Made by a program: the position numbers and the translations under genes | Assembly: GCA_028564925.1 (NCBI GenBank) | Contig: CM053030.1 | Span: 3,532,647 to 3,596,646 of the forward strand | Direction: 5' to 3' | Length of the DNA: 64,000 bases | DNA from: Lithobates sylvaticus | Lineage: Eukaryota > Chordata > Amphibia > Anura > Ranidae | Notes under the pieces: model-generated | Database searches by the model: none | What the model saw: only the letters and a program-made list of their open reading frames with translations | What the model was told of the DNA's origin: nothing | Shown here: in pieces, positions 58,424 through 64,000 of the stretch | Layout of the letters: every line of letters begins with the position of its first letter | Numbering within the stretch: position 1 is the first letter of the stretch

Positions 58424-58829
58424 AAAACAAAGAGCACCCCCTAGCACCTATTCTCTAACCCCCCTGAAATAACTCCTGACAGCATAAATGTTACCTGCCA
58501 ATGCCCCCCAAACACTATGTCCCCCTCGTCTGCAATACATTGGGGACAGGTTCTGTAACATGGATGGTATCCCTCCTCCTCGGCTCTTGCCCCCGGGCCT
58601 GTGTAGACATCAGAGCCGAGGAGGAAGCGGCAGTGAGTGCAGCCGGTGGGGACAGAGATGTGATTGCGGTGTGTGGGGGTGTGTGTTGGGGTACGGCCGG
58701 ACCCCGGGGCACCCAGTCTGTCTCTGCCTTGCGGCACCCCTCTCAATGCAGCACCGGTGCCAGTCTGAGCTGGGTGTCACCCGGGTGCGGGACGCACCCC
58801 CCCCCAGCACCCCCATAGCAACGCCACTG
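58424..58829. mobile_element. hAT-like repeat, right end only
   Basis: It ends CCCCATAGCAACGCCACTG, whose complement CAGTGGCGTTGCTATGGGG is a typical hAT-type terminus close to that of 4050-5100. The inside carries GGTGTCACCCGGGTGCGG. No left end or duplication is found. Confidence 0.6.
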
Positions 58830-58837
58830 TCTGTCTG

Positions 58838-59511
58838 CTACTCTTCCCCCACCCTGTGCAAAACTGAACATTTTTGACTGGAGTTCCGCCTTAATCTACT
58901 GGCAGACAGTCACCTGGATCAGTTTTCAGCCAATGGAGAGTTAGATGACGTTGAACATTTACCTTTAACCCCGTGGGAGTGAAGCGATCGGACTTCTGGA
59001 CCCGACTCCCCATCTCTCCTCCTTTCCCCTCCTTCTGTTGCCTTTCTCAGATTGCCTCTTCATCCTCTCTGACTCCTCCTGTGATTGGATGAAATACATT
59101 CCATGTCATATCTACTCACTATAATATTGTAATACTTACAGAAAGTCATTTGCATATTTGCTGTTCCATATTTCCATCACTGCACACCCAACTTAAAGCG
59201 TAACACCATGAAAATGCCAAATAAAGGGGGAGGAGCCTCACCTTGCCAAAATCCAAAAATTCACATATAAGGAGAAAAAGAAGCTACACTAACTTCTCAA
59301 AAAAGGCGGACCTTGCAGGCACAGCATGAGGCGGTATGTATTAAAAAATGACCAACATTTATTAGAAATACATTCAAATATGACAAACATGGAAAAGCTA
59401 TAAAAAAAACACCCTCAAGGAATCAATAGATACCCAATCCTATATTATTGTATGGAGATTGCGAGCCACAATATATCATGAAGTATGTTGAGGTCCAACG
59501 ATGGAGTCAAA
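58838..59511. other. Unassigned; repeat-like from about 59190
   Basis: No coding frame is supported. The part after 59190 is A-rich and probably belongs to the palindromic repeat that follows. Confidence 0.35.
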
Positions 59512-59830
59512 AGATATAGTGTCAATGTCGATCACCAAGGCCATTGTTGCTCCATACTTTCGCATCAACGCATTTCACAGGATACACTTGCTTCTTCAGG
59601 ACTGATTGGTTGGGTGCTGATCAGTGGCGGCTGGTGGTATATTTTTTGTCAGGGGGGGGTGGTGGCGGACGGGTGGAATGTTTGCTGCCCCCCCCCCCCC
59701 CCAATATATATCACCAGCCGCCACTTATCAGCACCCACCCAATCAGTCCTGAAGAAGCAAGTTTATCCTGCGAGACACGTTGAGGCTAAAGTATGGAGCA
59801 ACATTGGTGAGCTACATTGACACTATATCT
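59512..59830. repeat. Palindromic repeat with a small nested palindromic element
   Basis: GATATAGTGTCAATGT... on the left (about 59512-59622) is mirrored at about 59728-59830. In the centre a 100-bp segment with ends AGTGGCGGCTGGTG / CACCAGCCGCCACT is probably another inserted MITE. Each arm carries a hammerhead-like string, at 59561-59600 (minus) and 59748-59785 (plus). Confidence 0.7.
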
Positions 59831-59920
59831 ATTGACCCCCGGTCGGTTGGGTCACAGGCACCCCCCCCCCCCAGTCGGTTCGGTCTGTGACCAGCCCCGC
59901 ACTTACCCCAGAGGTAGGGT

Positions 59921-60056
59921 CCCCATAGGCTACCATACACCATTAAACCAAATGGGCCTTGAAGCCACGTGGTAGGGAGCAACCAGTGAGATTGCTCCCT
60001 ACCACATGGCTTCAAGACCCATTGGGTTTAATGGTGCATGGTAACCTATCTATGGG
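59921..60056. repeat. Foldback hairpin, about 60-bp arms
   Basis: The left arm (CCATAGGCTACCATACACCA to GTGGTAGGGAGCAA, 59921-59980) pairs with the right arm (TTGCTCCCTACCACATGGCT to CTATGGG, 59991-60056) with few mismatches and a loop of about 10 bases. Confidence 0.8.
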
Positions 60057-60153
60057 AGTGCAATGTATCTCCAGAAGTGGAGCTCAGCGGTGAGGTCATC
60101 AAGAAGGATTCATTTCCTTTTCACATGGAGAGCTTTTATAGGCACTTTTAGTT

Positions 60154-60950
60154 TGGGAGATACAATGTTTATAAACATTGATCAGGTGGGAGAGGAATAC
60201 AATGTAACATTGTTTATAAACATTGTTAAGGCAGGAGATGGAGAGATACAATGTAACATTGTTTATAAACATTCTCAATGGGAGATAGAGAGACACAAAG
60301 TAACATTGTTTATAAACATTGATCAGACAGGAGATAGATAGATACAAAGTAACATTGTTTATAAACAGTAATCAGACAGGAGATAGAGATACAACAAAAT
60401 ATTGTTTATAAACATTGATCAGATGGGAGATACAGAGATACAAAGTAACATTGTTTATAAACATTGATCAGACAGGAGATACAGAGATACAAAGTAACAT
60501 TGTTTATACATATTGATCAGACAGGAGACAGACACAAAGAAACATTGTTTATAAACATTGATCAGACAGGAGATAGACACAAAGAAACATTGTTTATAAA
60601 CATTGATCAGACAGGAGATAGACACAAAGAAACATTGTTTATAAACATTGATCAGACAGGAGATAGAGAGACACAAAGTAACATTGTTTATAACCACTTA
60701 AGCTCCGGACGTTTTTACCCCTCTTGATGACCTGGGCATTTTTTGCTATTCAGCACTGCGTTATTTTAATTGGCGACTGCTTGGTCATGCAACACTGTAT
60801 CCAAAGTTTTGGTGGTATTTGATTGTTTTTTTTCTATTTTTTGTGATATAAACAAAAAAACACCAAACATTTTGAAAAACTAAATGTTTTTTTACTTTCT
60901 GATACAAAGTGACATTGTTTATAAACATTGTTCAGACAAGGTCTCTTTAA
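60154..60950. repeat. About 45-bp minisatellite, about 12 copies, interrupted
   Basis: Units contain ACATTGTTTATAAACATTGA, TCAGACAGGAGATA and GAGACACAAAGTA with length variation (36-50 bases). A foreign segment at 60693-60898 splits the last units. Confidence 0.88.
60693..60898. mobile_element. Fragment of a TTAA-type MITE inside the array
   Basis: It starts CCACTTAAGCTCCGGACG, like the CCACTTA ends of this repeat group, and contains GGTCATGCAACACTGTATCC, matching the inverted form near 55025-55050 and 41805-41835. The right end is truncated. Confidence 0.6.
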
Positions 60951-61229
60951 AGAGGAGCTCCAGGCTCCTGCAGAAAAAAAATGTAAAGTCAGCAGCTACA
61001 AATCCTGTACCTGCTGACTTTGAATATTACCTGCTTTACCTGTCCAGGGATCCAGTGGTGTCTTCACCCGAGGCGATTTTTCAACCGGATTTCGGGTGCT
61101 GCCACTGCCATTTCCACTCAGGGAAACTGCCAGGAAAGCCTTGCGGCTTCACATCCGGGTCCCTACTGCGCATTACTGCAGAGGTACAGAGCCCCCAAAA
61201 CTCTGTACTTCCAGGTATAAGGGATCATG
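60950..61229. repeat. Repeat-like stretch before the 15-bp array
   Basis: GAGGAGCTCCAGGCTCCTGC near 60954 forms a palindrome, and GTCAGCAG/CTGCTGAC form a short inverted pair. It looks like a dispersed repeat; no gene is seen. Confidence 0.4.
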
Positions 61230-62895
61230 TCACCCAGATCTTCTCAGCCAGACCTTCTCACCCAGATCTTCTCACCCAGACCTTCTCCCCTTCCTCCAAG
61301 GATGAAGTGCTTCACCCAGACCATCTCACCCAGATCTTCTCACCCAGACCTTCTCACCCAGACCTTCTCACCCAGACCTTCTCACCCAGACCATCTCACC
61401 CAGACCATCTCACCCAGACCTTCTCACCCATACCTTCTCACCCAGACCTTCTCCCCTTCCTCCAAGGATGAAGTGCTTCACCCAGACCATCTCACCCAGA
61501 TCTTCTCACCCAGACCTTCTCACCCAGACCTTCTCACCCAGACCTTCTCACCCAGACCTTCTCACCCAGATCTTCTCACCCATACCTTCTCACCCAGACC
61601 TTCTCCCCTTCCTCCAAGGATGAAGTGCTTCACCCAGACCATCTCACCCAGACCTTCTCACCCAGATCTTCTCACCCAGACCTTCTCACCCAGACCTTCT
61701 CCCCTTCCTCCAAGGATGAAGTGCTTCACCCAGATCTTCTCACCCAGACCTTCTCACCCTGACCTTCTCACCCAGATCTTCTCACCCAGACCTTCTCACC
61801 CAGACCTTCTCACCCAGACCTTCTCATCCTGACCTTCTCACCCTGACCTTCTCACCCAGATCTTCTCACCCAGACCTTCTCACCCAGACCATCTCACCCA
61901 GACCATCTCACCCAGACCTTCTCACCCAGACCTTCTCACCCAGACCTTCTCACCCAGACCTTCTCACCCAGACCTTCTCACCCTGACCTTCTCACCCAGA
62001 TCTTCTCACCCAGACCTTCTCACCCAGACCTTCTCACCCAGACCTTCTCACCAGATCTTCTCACCCAGACCTTCTCACCCAGACCATCTCACCCAGACCT
62101 TCTCACCCAGACCTTCTCACCAAGACGTTCTCACCCAGATCTTCTCACCCAGATCTTCTCACCAAGATCTTCTCACCCAGATCTTCTCACCCAGACCTTC
62201 TCACCAAGACGTTCTCACCCAGACCTTCTCACCCAGATCTTCTCACCCAGATCTTCTCACCCAGACCTTCTCACCAAGACCTTCTCACCCAGACCTTCTC
62301 ACCCAGACCTTCTCACCCAGACCATCTCACCCAGACCATCTCACCCAGATCTTCTCACCCAGACCTTCTCACCCAGACCATCTCACCCAGACCTTCTCAC
62401 CCAGACCATCTCACCCAGACCTTCTCACCCAGACCTTCTCACCCAGATCTTCTCACCCAGATCTTCTCACCCAGATCTTCTCACCCAGACCTTCTCACCC
62501 AGACCTTCTCACCCAGACCTTCTCACCCAGACTGTCTCACCCAGACTGTCTCACCCAGACCTTCTCACCCAGACCTTCTCACCCAGATCTTCTCACCCAG
62601 ACCTTCTCACCCAGACCTTCTCACCCAGACCTTCTCACCCAGACCTTCTCACCCAGATCTTCTCACCCAGACCATCTCACCCAGACCTTCTCACCCAGAC
62701 CTTCTCACCCAGACCTTCTCACCCAGACCTTCTCACCCAGACCTTCTCACCCAGATCTTCTCACCCAGACCTTCTCACCCAGATCTTCTCACCCAGACCT
62801 TCTCACCCAGACCTTCTCACCCAGACCTTCTCACCCAGACCTTCTCACCCAGATCCTCTCACCCAGACCTTTTCACCCAGATCTTCTCACCCACA
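61230..62895. repeat. 15-bp minisatellite, about 110 copies
   Basis: The unit is CACCCAGACCTTCTC with variants AGATC, CCATC and CAAGACG. In the left third a longer insert CCTTCCTCCAAGGATGAAGT recurs about every 150-180 bases, showing higher-order structure. Confidence 0.96.
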
Positions 62896-63317
62896 CAGTG
62901 AAGGACTTCTTCAACCTCCTTGGCTATCCCAATGTAGGGAGAGGGTAAGAGCAGGAAGGGGAGGAAGAAATCTCTCTAACACAATCCCCCCCCCATCCCA
63001 AGTTTTCTCACCAGATTGGATAATTCTGAATCATGTGACGAGTTGGGGGGAATTATTCTATTACCTTTCCATCACTCACGTCCTTTCTTTCCCCATATGT
63101 CGATGTGATAGCACTACGGGACCCGGTGCGCCTTCTTTTCAGCTCTTCCTTCTTGCCCTCAGGATGATGATCAGGATGATGATGATGAGGATGATGAGGA
63201 TAATGAGGATGATGAGGATGATGATGATGATGTTTTCTCAACTTTCTTTCCCCCTTTTCCTGTGATGGAGATGAAACATGGTTTTGTTCATCAAAGGGTC
63301 ACTCAAGTTTTTGACCC
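62896..63317 (+). other. Unique stretch with exon-like pieces and a GAT microsatellite
   Basis: 62899-62944 is framed by CACACAG and GTAAGAG, matching splice acceptor and donor patterns, and reads KDFFNLLGYPNVGR in one frame. From 63163, after TTCCTTCTTGCCCTCAG, a GAT/GAG run to 63231 would encode an acidic tract. No gene is recognised and both may be chance. A pyrimidine-rich array lies directly before the first piece. Confidence 0.3.
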
Positions 63318-63352
63318 CCCCCCCCAACCCCCCCCCCCCCCCCCCCCCCACA
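63318..63352. repeat. Poly-C tract
   Basis: A run of about 35 C interrupted by AA. Such runs are prone to length error in assemblies. Confidence 0.9.
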
Positions 63353-63556
63353 TGAACTGCCTGAACCCATGGTTGGAATATGGCCTCCATTAACACTTGA
63401 TATTATGGAGTTGTGAATATTTATTCTACCTCAGCCAATCACTGAAGGGTTTATTCCAGTGATGTAGGCTGATAAAGATGATAAATATTTAAAGTGACCT
63501 TCTAAAAGGGCCCTTTTCTCCCAGTCTTTGCCTGATGAGCATGTGTAGCAGATTCC

Positions 63557-64000
63557 CGTCCTTGCCTCCCAAGCTGCTGTATGAGGAGACTGTAACTCTA
63601 GAGAGGTCCAGTCCTTGCCTCCCAAGCTGCTGTATGAGGAGACTGTAGCTCCAGAGAGGTCCAGTCCTTGCCACCCAAGCTGCTGTATGAGGAGACTGTA
63701 ACTCCAGAGAGGTCCAGTCCTTGCCACCCAAGCTTCTGTATGAGGAGACTGTAGCTCCAGAGAGGTCCAGTCCTTGCCTCCCAAGCTGCTGTATGAGGAG
63801 ACTGTAACTCTAGAGAGGTCCAGTCCTTGCCTCCCAAGCTGCTGTATGAGGAGACTGTATCTCTAGAGAGGTCCAGTCCTTGCCTCCCAAGCTGCTGTAT
63901 GAGGAGACTGTAACTCTAGAGAGGTCCAGTCCTTGCCACCCAAGCTGCTGTATGAGGAGACTGTATCTCTAGAGAGGTCAAGTCATTGTCCACCCAAGCT
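63557..64000. repeat. 53-bp minisatellite, continues past the window
   Basis: The unit is GTCCTTGCCTCCCAAGCTGC, TGTATGAGGAGACTGTAACT, CTAGAGAGGTCCA; about eight copies are visible, with CACC/CTCC and AGCT/ATCT variants. Confidence 0.95.

Noticed and set aside
57110-58472. Frames of 445 and 385 codons on opposite strands
   Set aside because: Produced by the 30-bp array; no conserved domain outside the repeat.

Overview
The window reads as nuclear DNA of a vertebrate, most likely an amphibian of the ranoid frog type. It has an intact orthologue of vertebrate LRRC61, a BED-finger/hAT-derived host gene on the same strand, and otherwise dense transposons and minisatellites. The organism call is an inference from TE style and gene content; no marker gene settles it. 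I see no bacterial-type operon, rRNA, tRNA or CRISPR array.

Only two host genes are convincing, both on the minus strand. lrrc61 lies at 433-1218. A 1,076-codon uninterrupted reading frame at 26987-30217 has two BED zinc fingers and a hAT transposase-like body. In mammals LRRC61 neighbours ZBED6CL, a short gene named for likeness to the C-terminus of ZBED6. The frog frame therefore looks like the full-length form of that locus. About 26 kb between the two genes is almost all tandem repeats and DNA transposons.

Layout: 1-420 AT-rich low complexity; 433-1218 lrrc61; 1372-3317 36-bp minisatellite; 4050-5100 hAT element with an internal minisatellite; 5.2-10.6 kb a decayed zinc-knuckle retroelement ORF interrupted by two Harbinger-like elements, one a 2.3-kb palindrome; 10.8-12.9 kb hairpin repeat plus 21- and 55-bp arrays; 12.9-14.1 kb mostly unique DNA; 14.1-20.5 kb a 61-bp satellite; 20.7-26.6 kb MITEs, a 37-bp array, a hAT and a 24-bp array; 27.0-30.2 kb the ZBED gene; 30.8-31.45 kb a hAT; 31.7-42.9 kb a Penelope-like element holding a palindromic insert, which in turn holds an LTR retrotransposon; 44.8-48.2 kb arrays; 48.8-55.7 kb nested MITE/hAT/LINE pieces; 56-64 kb more arrays and palindromic repeats.

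Two themes stand out. By rough count about 40% of the window is tandem repeat in more than 20 unrelated arrays, which could fit a subtelomeric or otherwise repeat-prone region. Several arrays also appear to have grown out of transposon sequence: a LINE reverse-transcriptase motif, a LINE/SINE 3' tail, the inside of hAT elements, and the ORF of an LTR element. Many long open frames in the window come only from repeat periods divisible by three and are not genes.
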